Origin: JACMIU01 sp043763605
Lineage (GTDB): Bacteria; Armatimonadota; Armatimonadia; Armatimonadales; Armatimonadaceae
Reading direction: 5' to 3'
NCBI GenBank assembly: GCA_043763605.1
Contig: JAYULM010000555.1
Span: 1-23,473 of the forward strand
DNA: 23,473 nucleotides
The notes under the pieces were generated by a model, which saw nothing but the letters and a program-made list of their open reading frames with translations, did not search any database and was not told the origin of the DNA. Positions 1 through 7,790 of the stretch are shown piece after piece. Within the stretch, counting starts at the first letter, position 1; every line of letters begins with the position of its first letter. The position numbers and the translations under genes were made by a program.

Positions 1-82
1 GAACCACCCGACAAGCGGGACCGCCCCGCTCCTCCGGACTCCCCCTCTCTCATTCCGATGAGGGAGGGGGTTGGGGGGAGGG
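1..82 (+). repeat. Palindromic element R1 (partial, cut by left edge)
   Basis: This is the right half of the element family also seen at 16513-16745 and 18022-18180. The first ~24 bases match the conserved loop segment (core CCGACAAGCGGGACC), and 39-82 match the C-rich/G-rich arm containing the CATTCCGATGAG turn. The orientation is the same as the 16513 copy. The left arm lies outside the window. The purine-rich stretch 82-120 shows no gene. Confidence 0.75.
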
Positions 83-163
83 AGGACAAGCGAGGCGGGC
101 GGGGCTGGGGGGAGGGAAGAAGGGAAAACGGCGGCGCGCCGGAGGAACGACAAAAACCCGAAA

Positions 164-190
164 CGGACACGGCTTCGCAGGCGGTACAAT
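164..190 (+). promoter_or_regulatory. Possible promoter for leaderless dxr
   Basis: TACAAT at 185-190 is a good -10 hexamer and ends only 6 bases before the GTG chosen as the dxr start. The -35 is poor (CGGACA near 164-169, short 15-base spacer). No Shine-Dalgarno sequence precedes the GTG, so transcription may begin at or next to the start codon. Confidence 0.3.
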
Positions 191-196
191 AGGCAC

Positions 197-1354
197 GTGG
201 GAAGAAACATCGTACTGCTCGGCGCGACCGGCTCCATCGGGACACAAACGATAGATGTCGTGCGGCGGCTCGGGGCGGACCGGGCGCGGATCATCGGCTT
301 GTCGGCGCGGCGCAATGTCGGTTTGCTGGCGGAACAGGCGCGGGAAACCGGGGCGCGTCATGTCGCAATCACCGACGCGGGCGAGTTATCGGCGTTGCGG
401 GCGGCGTTGCCCGATGGGGTGTATGCGTACGGCGGGGACGATTCCCTGACGACGCTGGCGACGTTGCCCGAGGCGGATACCGTCGTCGTCGCGGTGGCGG
501 GCGCGGCGGCACTTGCGGCGACACTCGCCGCCGCCCGCGCCGGGAAGCGGCTTTGTATCGCGACAAAGGAAGTGCTGGTCGCCGCCGGGGAACTGGTGAT
601 GCGGACCGCGCGGGAGAACGGCGCGGAGATCCTGCCGATAGATTCCGAGCACTCCGCGCTGTTCCAGTGTGTGCAGGGCTACCGGGTTCCCGAGAACATC
701 GCGCACCTGTTCATCACGGCGAGCGGCGGACCGTTCCGCACGTGGTCGCAGGAGCAGATCGACGCGGCGACCATCGCGGATGCGCTGAAGCATCCGACGT
801 GGCGCATGGGCGGCAAGATCACGATTGATTCCGCGACTCTGATGAACAAAGGGTTGGAGATCATTGAGGCGTGCCACCTGTTCGGGGTGCCGCTGGAAAA
901 CGTTTCCGTGGTCGTGCATCCGCAGAGCGTGGTCCATTCATTCGCGGAAATGACCGACGGTGCCTTACTGGCGCAACTTGGACTGCCCGATATGCGTCTA
1001 CCGATACATATCGCGCTGACGCACCCGGACAAAAGCGATATTTCGCTCCCGCGCCTGAAACCCGCGCAGATGGGCACGCTCTCGTTCGAGGAGCCTGACC
1101 ACGAGCGGTTCCCCGCCATCGGTCTGGCGCGGGCGGCGTTCGCGCGCGGCGGGACGACCCCGGCGACGTTGAACGCGGCTAACGAAGCGGCGGTCGCGGC
1201 GTTCCTGTCGGGCACGATCGGGTTCACCGATATTTGTCGCCTGGTCAGGCAGGTAACGGAAAGCCACGTACCGAAAGAAGCGGATACACTGGAAACGGTT
1301 CGCGCGGCGGACACTGCGGCGCGGCAGGCGGTCGCGGACCGGCTGGGTGCATAG
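197..1354 (+). CDS. dxr: 1-deoxy-D-xylulose-5-phosphate reductoisomerase
   Basis: DXR converts 1-deoxy-D-xylulose 5-phosphate to 2-C-methyl-D-erythritol 4-phosphate with NADPH and a divalent metal. It is the committing step of the MEP isoprenoid pathway and acts in the cytosol. The 385-residue protein has the expected family length. Visible motifs are the N-terminal dinucleotide-binding GATGSIG (residues 9-15), the metal/substrate segment IDSEHSALFQ, ASGGPFR, the MNKGLEIIEA segment and HPQSVVHS followed by LPDMRLPIH. I start at GTG 197, because the upstream ATG at 71 would add 42 Arg/Gly-rich residues encoded by repeat-like DNA, and because the glycine-rich loop then sits at the usual distance from the N terminus. 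The rseP-like gene follows after 42 bases, a common neighbour of dxr in bacteria. Identification is secure; the start is inferred. Confidence 0.95.
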   Translation: MGRNIVLLGATGSIGTQTIDVVRRLGADRARIIGLSARRNVGLLAEQARETGARHVAITDAGELSALRAALPDGVYAYGGDDSLTTLATLPEADTVVVAVAGAAALAATLAAARAGKRLCIATKEVLVAAGELVMRTARENGAEILPIDSEHSALFQCVQGYRVPENIAHLFITASGGPFRTWSQEQIDAATIADALKHPTWRMGGKITIDSATLMNKGLEIIEACHLFGVPLENVSVVVHPQSVVHSFAEMTDGALLAQLGLPDMRLPIHIALTHPDKSDISLPRLKPAQMGTLSFEEPDHERFPAIGLARAAFARGGTTPATLNAANEAAVAAFLSGTIGFTDICRLVRQVTESHVPKEADTLETVRAADTAARQAVADRLGA

Positions 1355-1396
1355 AGCGTCCGGCAATTTTAGCGAAGGTTCTGAAACACAAATCTT

Positions 1397-2662
1397 ATGA
1401 GTATTTACGGGGTCCTCACCTTTATCTTAGTGTTAGCGGTTCTGGTTTTCTTCCACGAACTCGGGCACTTCCTGTTCGCGAAACTGTTCCGGATGAAGGT
1501 GGAAGAGTTCGCCATCGGCTTCGGTCCCCGGCTTTTGCGCGTGTACCACGACGGCGAAACCGAGTACAACCTGCGCGCCCTGCCGCTCGGCGGGTTCGTG
1601 CGCATCAAGGGCATGGAGATCGAGGACGCCACCGAGCGACGGTTGACCGGCGCGGACGCGAAGACCACCGACCCGATAGCAGGGACTCCGGGTAGAGATG
1701 TCGCGGGCTTGACGGCACCATTCAACACCGCAAACAATGCGCAGATGAGGCGGGCTGTAGATAGTGTAGCGGAACCGGACACGTCCGGGTACGAAACGAC
1801 GAACATGTCCACGCTGGCGCAAGAAGCCTCCGAAGTAGACGGGGCGGACCCCGATGGGTTCAACAACCGCCCGATCTTCCAGCGATTCTGGGTCATCCTG
1901 GGCGGTCCCCTGTTCTCGTTCCTGTTCGGCTGGCTCGCCCTGTGTCTGATCGGCGCGACGTTCGGTATCCCGCAAACCGAGATACGCACCACGGTGATCG
2001 AGCAGGTAATCGCCGGCAAACCGGCGTCGAAAGCGGGTCTGAAAAAAGGCGAGAAGATCGTCGCGATCAACGAAAAAGCGGTCGCCGATGGCAAGGAGAT
2101 GGTGGACACGATCCATTCGTTCCCGGGTACGCCGATCACGCTCACCGTGGAGTCCGCCAAAAAGGAAACCCGCTCCGTGACCCTGACTCCGGACGCGACC
2201 CCGAACCCGGAAAAGCCGGGCGAGACCATCGGCTTGATCGGCATCGCCCCGCTCAGCGAGTATAGCGACTACCGCCGCGAAAGCCTGGGGCAGTCGTTCG
2301 CGCGCGGGACGGCACTGACCGCGTTCTGGTTCACGAAGATGGCGCAGGTGCTCACGACGCCGAAGGAACTGGGCGCGAGTGTGGGCGGTCCGGTGGCGAT
2401 CCTGAAACAGTCAAACAGCGCGTCGCAACAGGGCGGGAGTTCGGTCGTGTCGCTCCTCGGGCAGCTCTCGCTCTCGCTGGGCTTGTTCAACCTGTTCCCG
2501 ATCCCGATCCTGGACGGCGGGCACCTCGCGCTGATGGCACTCGAAAAGGCGCGCGGGCGCAAACTGACGGCGGAGCAAACGAGCCGCGTGTTCACCGTCG
2601 GGTTCATCCTGATGGCATCCCTGTTCGTCGTGATCCTGTTCAAGGATATTTTCGTGCGGTAA
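1397..2662 (+). CDS. rseP: RseP/RasP-type site-2 intramembrane zinc metalloprotease
   Basis: This M50-family membrane protease cuts transmembrane substrates such as anti-sigma factors and signal-peptide remnants. The first membrane helix carries the zinc-binding HELGH at residues 20-24. A single PDZ domain lies at about 200-275 (KPASKAGLKKGEKIVAINEKAV). The third zinc ligand is in NLFPIPILDGGH, with the Asp at residue 373, in a later helix, and a final hydrophobic helix ends the protein. The length of 421 residues fits the family. Between the first helix and the FNNRPIFQRFWVILGGP helix there is an unusually long hydrophilic stretch (about 75-152) rich in Thr, Ala, Asp and Glu. It lies 42 bases after dxr and 21 before the glycosyltransferase, so co-transcription is likely. 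No clear Shine-Dalgarno sequence is visible. The name rseP reflects family membership; its real substrate is unknown. Confidence 0.9.
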   Translation: MSIYGVLTFILVLAVLVFFHELGHFLFAKLFRMKVEEFAIGFGPRLLRVYHDGETEYNLRALPLGGFVRIKGMEIEDATERRLTGADAKTTDPIAGTPGRDVAGLTAPFNTANNAQMRRAVDSVAEPDTSGYETTNMSTLAQEASEVDGADPDGFNNRPIFQRFWVILGGPLFSFLFGWLALCLIGATFGIPQTEIRTTVIEQVIAGKPASKAGLKKGEKIVAINEKAVADGKEMVDTIHSFPGTPITLTVESAKKETRSVTLTPDATPNPEKPGETIGLIGIAPLSEYSDYRRESLGQSFARGTALTAFWFTKMAQVLTTPKELGASVGGPVAILKQSNSASQQGGSSVVSLLGQLSLSLGLFNLFPIPILDGGHLALMALEKARGRKLTAEQTSRVFTVGFILMASLFVVILFKDIFVR

Positions 2663-2683
2663 TCGCCGACTGTTTCGCGATCT

Positions 2684-3676
2684 ATGAAAATCAGCGTTCT
2701 CATACCGACGTATGCCCGACCGGATAACCTCGGTCGCGTCCTCGCCGCACTCCGCGATCAGGCGCGACCCGCCGACGAAATCGTACTCGCCGTGCGCGAA
2801 ACCGACGCCGCGACCCGCGACTTCCTGCGGGATTCCCCCGAGGCACGCGCGCTCCCGATACGCATCGCCGACGCCCCCCCGGTCGGCGGGGTGATTGCGG
2901 CGATGAACGCCGGAGTCGCCATCGTTTCCGGCGACGTGACGGCATTGACCGATGACGACACGGTCCCCCACGCGGACTGGATTCAGAAGATCGAAGCGGC
3001 ATTCGACGCCGACCCGCGCCTCGGGGCACTCGGCGGATTGGACCTCCAGCCGGGGATCACCGTGCGCGACAAAACGGTGGTCGGGATCGTCCAGTGGTAC
3101 GGGCGCACGGTCGGCAATCACCACCTTGGCACGGGACCGGTGCGCGACGTGGACTTCGTGAAGGGGGCCAACTGCGCCTATCGGACCGCACCGCTCCGCG
3201 CCATCGGGTTCGACACCCGTCTATGGGGAGCCGGGGCGCAGGTGCATTTCGAGATCGTGACAGGCTTGACACTGCGGCGGGCGGGCTGGCGCGTCGCGTA
3301 TGACCCGGCACTCACTCTCGACCACTTCCCCGCCGTGCGCCACGACAAGGACCAGCGCGGCACACTGAACCGTGAGGCGACTCTCAATACTTCCCACAAC
3401 GGCACGCTGGCGGTGTACGAGCATCTTTCGCCACTCCCACGTCTGGTATTCGTGCTCTGGGGCGTTCTGGTCGGCACCCACGGCGACCCCGGATTCGTGC
3501 AGGCGATTCGCTTCCTGCTGAAACAGCCGGACCAGTTAGCGCGGGTCGCACCGACATTGCAAGGCAGGTTCGCGGGGATCGCGACCGCGCATCGAACGAA
3601 GCGACCGGAAGCCACGCCGCCGCCGCCGCCGCCACAAACTACTTCTTCAGCTCCTCCGGTTTCAACCGTAGCGTGA
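2684..3676 (+). CDS. Family 2 (GT-A fold) glycosyltransferase
   Basis: The N terminus MKISVLIPTYARPDNLGRVL is the typical nucleotide-sugar-binding start of GT2 enzymes. TDDDT (Asp residues at 90-92) is the expected metal/nucleotide-diphosphate motif. A second conserved-looking patch, VDFVKGANCAYRTAPLRAIGFD (about 155-176), resembles the acceptor-side region. These enzymes move a sugar from a nucleotide donor to a polysaccharide, lipid or protein acceptor; donor and acceptor cannot be read here. The gene follows the protease gene by 21 bases. The C terminus is a low-complexity Pro/Thr/Ser tail encoded partly by GCC repeats, and its last 38 bases overlap, tail to tail, the end of the PPC-domain gene on the other strand. 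A hydrophobic patch near 255-270 might touch the membrane, but no clear multi-helix membrane domain is seen. Confidence 0.85.
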   Translation: MKISVLIPTYARPDNLGRVLAALRDQARPADEIVLAVRETDAATRDFLRDSPEARALPIRIADAPPVGGVIAAMNAGVAIVSGDVTALTDDDTVPHADWIQKIEAAFDADPRLGALGGLDLQPGITVRDKTVVGIVQWYGRTVGNHHLGTGPVRDVDFVKGANCAYRTAPLRAIGFDTRLWGAGAQVHFEIVTGLTLRRAGWRVAYDPALTLDHFPAVRHDKDQRGTLNREATLNTSHNGTLAVYEHLSPLPRLVFVLWGVLVGTHGDPGFVQAIRFLLKQPDQLARVAPTLQGRFAGIATAHRTKRPEATPPPPPPQTTSSAPPVSTVA

Positions 3677-5912
3677 TAGGTGCTGTGCAGGCGATGTAAT
3701 CCCGTTCGCCGACGCCGTTCGGGCGGATCGCGAAAGCGAGGGTCATCGGGGGCAGATCTTTCGCCGGACGCTCGCCTTTCAGGAACTTCGCGTTGCCGTC
3801 GGCGTAGAGCGTCAACGCCGCCTCGCTCTTATCGCCGCCGACGTACGTATTCCCGCGTAGCGACACGCCCGGCGGGAAGTTCATCGGCACCACGAACAGG
3901 TCGCCTTTGAAGCCGTCGCGCCGCGTGATCTTGACCTTGATTTCGGTTTCCCGGTCGATGCGCAAGGCGAGTCCGTTTTCCGCGCCCTCGACCGCCACGG
4001 ACACGGCGGGCGACGGTTCGCTGTCCACCACCGCGACCGACTGCAGGCTCCGCTCAATTGGGCGTTGGTCGTTGTTCGGTCCCCGATAGAACTCGACCGG
4101 CAGGGCGCGGCGCACGGTCGTCTTGCCATCCGCCGCCGTGTAGGTGCCCTCGACGATCATCGGCTTGGCGTTGATCGCGGCGTTCGCGTCGGCGCGGAAT
4201 ACCAGCGTCGCGCGGTCGTGATCGGGCGGAATAATACACGGTAGCGTGGTGACGCCGGGTGGCAGGTCGCGCGCCGAGACGCTGATCGCCCCCGCGATAT
4301 TTTCGCGCCGCTTCACTTCGACCGTCACCGCCGCCGTACCGCCGGGGAGCAGATTCACCGCGTCCGGCGTCGCGCTCAGCGCGAACTCCGGCGTCGCGTC
4401 GTACGTCTCCCATACGTAGCCGAAGTTCTCACCGCCCTTGTTGTCGGCGTCGAACACATGGACGATGTACTCGCCGGGTTCGCGGAAAGCGTTGTCCAAC
4501 CGGAAGTTCATCGGGCGGTCGGCGTAGTGCCCGGTGACATATTCGCCGGTCGCGCGGTGGACGATAAACGTCGGACGCAGGCGGGAGCCGAGGCTGAGCG
4601 ACGTGAAATACACCGGCACGTTCGCGCGGGTGGTTTTGACTTTGAAGATGTTCCGCGCCTTAACGTCGCTCGCCGAACCCGTTTGTGTGATCGCGCCGTG
4701 GAACGCGGCGGGGAGCGGCGTCGCGGGCGCGGTCGCCGGGTCGCCGGTGATCGGTGCGCCGCCGTCGGGGGCGTTCCCGATCACAATCGGCAGGTCCCCG
4801 GCAGGCGTCCGTGCCGCGAAAATGCCCCAGGACGCTGTCGCCGGAACCGCCACCGTCGCCTGCGTCATGCCCGCCGGGAGCGGGGGCGTGGCGGCGAGGC
4901 TCGGCGTCACCGTGTCGCCGGGGCGCACGATCACACCGCCCGCGAACCGCGCGTCCACCGGCAGACTCGCGCCGACGGCGAGTCGGTAATTGGAAAGCGG
5001 GTTCGCGTGATAGAGCAAATCGCGCACGAGCAGGGTATACGTTTCGTCGGCGGGCGGGGATAGTTCGAGCACCGGGTCGTTTCCGAAAAGCACGTTGTCA
5101 TAGCCCGACGATTTAGCGACCAAGGTTCCGGTCGCATCGTATAGGTACAGGGCGGGATTGAAGAACGTCGGCGAAACCTGATTCAGACGGAATGCCTGCA
5201 GACTGATCGTCACCCGCTCGCCCTTCTTTGCCGCGAACGAGAACCAGTCGCGTTGTCCGCTCTCCTTGATCGTGCCGTTCACGACTACCGGGAGCGCGAG
5301 TTTCTGCGGCGTTTCGCGCGACGTTTTCACGCCCTCGCTGAGCACTTCGGGCAGCGAGCCGACTTCGAACGTTGCCGCCGTGGTGACGCCGTTCGCGGTG
5401 ACGACGCGCAACTCGCGCTTCCCAGGCACGGCGTCTTTCGGAACATTGACTTTCACTTTCAGTTCCCCGGCGCGGGTCAGGGCTTGCAGGTACGCGATGA
5501 CTTTCGCGGCTTCCTCGGGGGAAAGCGGCGCGGCGTGTTGCTTGACCATCCGTTCCACGGTCTGCGCCCACTGCTCCGGGGAAAGCGAGCGGTTCGCGGG
5601 CGAGCGCAGTTCGTGGCAGTTGGCACACTTCGCCTGATGAAGCGGCTTCGCGGCGGCATCCACGGTAATACTTCCGCCCGCGATTTCGCCGGTCAAGCCG
5701 TCCTCCATGACGCCACCGGGACCACTGAACCAGATCTTTTTCGCGCCTAACAGTGCCGACCCGCGCACCGTGACTTCCACGGACTGCCCCGCCTGCGCCC
5801 CGGCAGGAAACACGCCCGACAGGCGCGGGACATCCTGCGCGTGTGCGGCGGTAGTAGCGGTAACGGCTGCGGTGCAGAGTGCGAGTAGTGTTTTGAATGA
5901 GTGTCGTTTCAT
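3639..5912 (-). CDS. Exported PPC-domain protein with c-type haem motif inserted in an IPT-like domain
   Basis: The 757-residue protein begins with a signal peptide (MKRHSFKTLL..., probable cleavage after AHA near 25). Residues 30-80 and 150-185 read like the two halves of an IPT/TIG-like beta domain typical of planctomycete surface proteins. Between them lies a cytochrome-c-like segment with CANCH at 96-100 and a possible axial Met at 122. A pre-peptidase C-terminal (PPC) domain follows at about 200-325 (VNGTIKESGQRDWFSFAAKKGERV). The rest is beta-rich, with probable additional Ig-like or PPC modules, and shows no protease motif. Export to periplasm or surface and haem binding are inferred; the function is unknown. 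It is the last gene of the minus-strand cluster, separated from the WD40 gene by a palindromic element. No good ribosome-binding site precedes the ATG. Confidence 0.75.
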   Translation of the reverse strand: MKRHSFKTLLALCTAAVTATTAAHAQDVPRLSGVFPAGAQAGQSVEVTVRGSALLGAKKIWFSGPGGVMEDGLTGEIAGGSITVDAAAKPLHQAKCANCHELRSPANRSLSPEQWAQTVERMVKQHAAPLSPEEAAKVIAYLQALTRAGELKVKVNVPKDAVPGKRELRVVTANGVTTAATFEVGSLPEVLSEGVKTSRETPQKLALPVVVNGTIKESGQRDWFSFAAKKGERVTISLQAFRLNQVSPTFFNPALYLYDATGTLVAKSSGYDNVLFGNDPVLELSPPADETYTLLVRDLLYHANPLSNYRLAVGASLPVDARFAGGVIVRPGDTVTPSLAATPPLPAGMTQATVAVPATASWGIFAARTPAGDLPIVIGNAPDGGAPITGDPATAPATPLPAAFHGAITQTGSASDVKARNIFKVKTTRANVPVYFTSLSLGSRLRPTFIVHRATGEYVTGHYADRPMNFRLDNAFREPGEYIVHVFDADNKGGENFGYVWETYDATPEFALSATPDAVNLLPGGTAAVTVEVKRRENIAGAISVSARDLPPGVTTLPCIIPPDHDRATLVFRADANAAINAKPMIVEGTYTAADGKTTVRRALPVEFYRGPNNDQRPIERSLQSVAVVDSEPSPAVSVAVEGAENGLALRIDRETEIKVKITRRDGFKGDLFVVPMNFPPGVSLRGNTYVGGDKSEAALTLYADGNAKFLKGERPAKDLPPMTLAFAIRPNGVGERDYIACTAPITLRLKPEELKK

Positions 5913-5934
5913 GGTTTATTGGTGATGCTTCTCG

Positions 5935-6175
5935 CCCGTGGTTGCTCGCGTTTTGCCCCCACCCCCCCAGCCCCCTCCCCCGCTCCGCAGGAGAGGGGGA
6001 GCCAGAGGGCACGCGGTAAACGCTTCGCCATCAGCGCATCTGCTCTCCTCCCCTGCGGAGCGGGGGAGCCAGAGGGTACGCGGTAAACGCTTCGCCACCC
6101 GCGCATCTGCTCCCCCTCTCCTGCGGAGCGGGGGAGGGGGCTGGGGGGTGGGGGCAAAACGCGAGCAACCACGGG
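5935..6175. repeat. Palindromic element with tandemly duplicated core
   Basis: Arms at 5935-6002 and 6109-6175 are inverted copies over about 67 bases, differing only in a C-run of 7 versus 6. Inside, a 48-base core (5998-6045 and 6065-6112) is present twice in direct orientation with 3 mismatches. The period is 67 bases, so loop plus inner right arm appears to have been tandemly duplicated. The GGGGGAGCCAGAGG border resembles the elements at 13197 and 16513. It fills the gap between the WD40 and PPC genes; no gene is seen in 5913-6212. Confidence 0.85.
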
Positions 6176-6212
6176 AGCGACTCGATACACCTATGGCTTA
6201 GCAACCGGCGAC

Positions 6213-7790
6213 TTAACAACCGGCAACGGAAACAACCGCCCCTTCGGCACGACCGCGAGCGGTTCGCTCCCGCGCCACCAGCAAGTGGATCTCGCCCCCG
6301 CCGCCGCCCTGATAGTATTCCAGTTTCACGCGGACCTGTTGCCCCTTTTTCAAAGCAATCGGTTCCTTCGCGCGGTCCTCGGTCGGACCGTGATCCGTCC
6401 AGTTGTCAACCGCCGGTTTGCCGTCGATCCACAGGCGGACGCCGTCGTCGGAGCGCGTCCCGAACGTGTATCTTCCCGCCGCCGGAGCCTCGTAAAAACC
6501 TTCCCAGCGGGCACAGACGTTGTCACTCGGTATCCCGCTGATCGGATTCGCGCCTTTGAGATCGAAATCGACCTGCGGTTCGACGCGCTTCAGGAGCGGC
6601 TCGACCGACATATCCTTGCCGTTCCAGTAGGCAGCCGAAAGTCCGCCCCCAGCCCCGGCGGCTTTGGTCGGCGGCGTGGGAAACTGCCACAACGCGGACC
6701 CTTTTTCGGCGTCGTACACGCGCACGCGCCCGTCCAGCGACGCCGACGCGATCCGCTTGCCGTCCGGGGACACCGCGACGGAAACAATATCCTTTGGGGA
6801 GTCCGCCCACTCGCGAATCTTCCCGCCGTCGTTGCGCCAGACGATCACCTTGCCATCCGCGCCGCCGGATACTAAGAACGCGTCGGTCGGCGACGGCGCG
6901 ACGGAGTACACGCCGCCCTCGTGCGCCATGATGTCCCGCTCAATGTAGCCGCCGCGCGGTTGCGGGTCGCCGTTGAGCGGGACGATAGGTTCCTTGTCGC
7001 CGTTCGGCAGGGAGCGTTCCCGCTCAGTGTAGATGTTATGCCAGCGCAGATGCCCGTCCGCGCTTCCGGCGATGAAGCGACCGGGGCGCGGAAACGCCGC
7101 CACGCTCCACACCGGCGCGGTCGCCTGATCGAAGTTGACCACCACGCGCCGCTTTTCCGCGTCCCAAACTTTTACCATGTTGTCGGACCCGGACGTGACG
7201 AAGATATTCCCGCCGTCGGCGTCGCTCGTCTTGCTCGGCACCGCGACCGACAGGCATCGCCCGACATGCTCCCGGAGCGTCCCCACGACCTTCCCGGACG
7301 CCAAGTCCGTAATCGCCACGGTTTCGTCATCGGCGGCGGACAACACCAGATTTCCCGCGAACGCGACGCCCTCCACGGTATCGTCATGCCCGGAAAGCAT
7401 CCGTATCGACTTGCCGTTCGCCGCGTCGATCACCGCAACGGTACCGCCCATCGCCGGAACCCCGCTCGCCGCCGCCAGCCGTTTTCCGTCCGCCGAAAAC
7501 GCCACCGAGCGAACCGCGTCCTTGCCGACGACGTACTGTGCAACCCGCTTCCCCGTCTCCACGTCGTACAATGTCACTCTCTTATACCCGCCCACCGCCA
7601 CCCGCTTGTTGTCGGGCGAGAAGGCGACGGAGAACGCATAGGAAGTGGTCAGTGGTTTGTGGTCAGTGGTCAGTGCGGATGCGGGGGGCTTCGGCGCGAC
7701 AACAGGCGGCGCGGCCAATGCCACCCTGGACAGCGAGACAATACCCGCCGCCACCCACTGACCACTGACCACTAACCACTGACCACTCAT
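6213..7790 (-). CDS. Exported WD40 beta-propeller protein with C-terminal PA14 domain
   Basis: After residue 50 there are about seven WD40 repeats (for example FSPDNKRVAVGGYKRVTLYD, VSGGADGKVIVW, ASASLDGRVRVYD), enough for one propeller, ending near 375. A PA14-like domain follows at about 382-510 (WEGFYEAPAAGRYTFGTRSDDGVRLWIDGKPAVDNW), a fold often linked to carbohydrate binding. Such proteins sit beside DUF1501/DUF1549 genes and are presumed to be cell-envelope proteins; the ligand is unknown. The ATG overlaps the DUF1501 stop as ATGA, indicating translational coupling. The first ~50 codons, including the start, lie inside an inverted-repeat element built of AGTGGTC heptamers. The hydrophobic stretch VAAGIVSLSRVALAAPPVVA may act as a weak signal peptide, although it lacks a basic N-terminal region. 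A later start near residue 50 would lose it. Confidence 0.8.
   Translation of the reverse strand: MSGQWLVVSGQWVAAGIVSLSRVALAAPPVVAPKPPASALTTDHKPLTTSYAFSVAFSPDNKRVAVGGYKRVTLYDVETGKRVAQYVVGKDAVRSVAFSADGKRLAAASGVPAMGGTVAVIDAANGKSIRMLSGHDDTVEGVAFAGNLVLSAADDETVAITDLASGKVVGTLREHVGRCLSVAVPSKTSDADGGNIFVTSGSDNMVKVWDAEKRRVVVNFDQATAPVWSVAAFPRPGRFIAGSADGHLRWHNIYTERERSLPNGDKEPIVPLNGDPQPRGGYIERDIMAHEGGVYSVAPSPTDAFLVSGGADGKVIVWRNDGGKIREWADSPKDIVSVAVSPDGKRIASASLDGRVRVYDAEKGSALWQFPTPPTKAAGAGGGLSAAYWNGKDMSVEPLLKRVEPQVDFDLKGANPISGIPSDNVCARWEGFYEAPAAGRYTFGTRSDDGVRLWIDGKPAVDNWTDHGPTEDRAKEPIALKKGQQVRVKLEYYQGGGGGEIHLLVARERTARGRAEGAVVSVAGC
7644..7787. repeat. Inverted-repeat element of AGTGGTC heptamers
   Basis: The 32-base arms at 7644-7675 and 7756-7787 are inverted copies with a single mismatch. 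Each arm is about four and a half tandem copies of AGTGGTC with variants. The 80-base interior encodes the hydrophobic part of the WD40 protein N terminus. The element ends exactly at the DUF1501 stop / WD40 start overlap. Confidence 0.85.

Noticed and set aside
5935..6175. CRISPR array (two similar 48-base units)
   Set aside because: Only two units, each part of a larger palindrome and lacking unique spacers; the interval is an arm copy, and no cas gene is near.
6921..7775. 284-codon plus-strand open frame opposite the WD40 gene
   Set aside because: Arg/His-rich composition, no family pattern, antisense to clear WD40 repeats.
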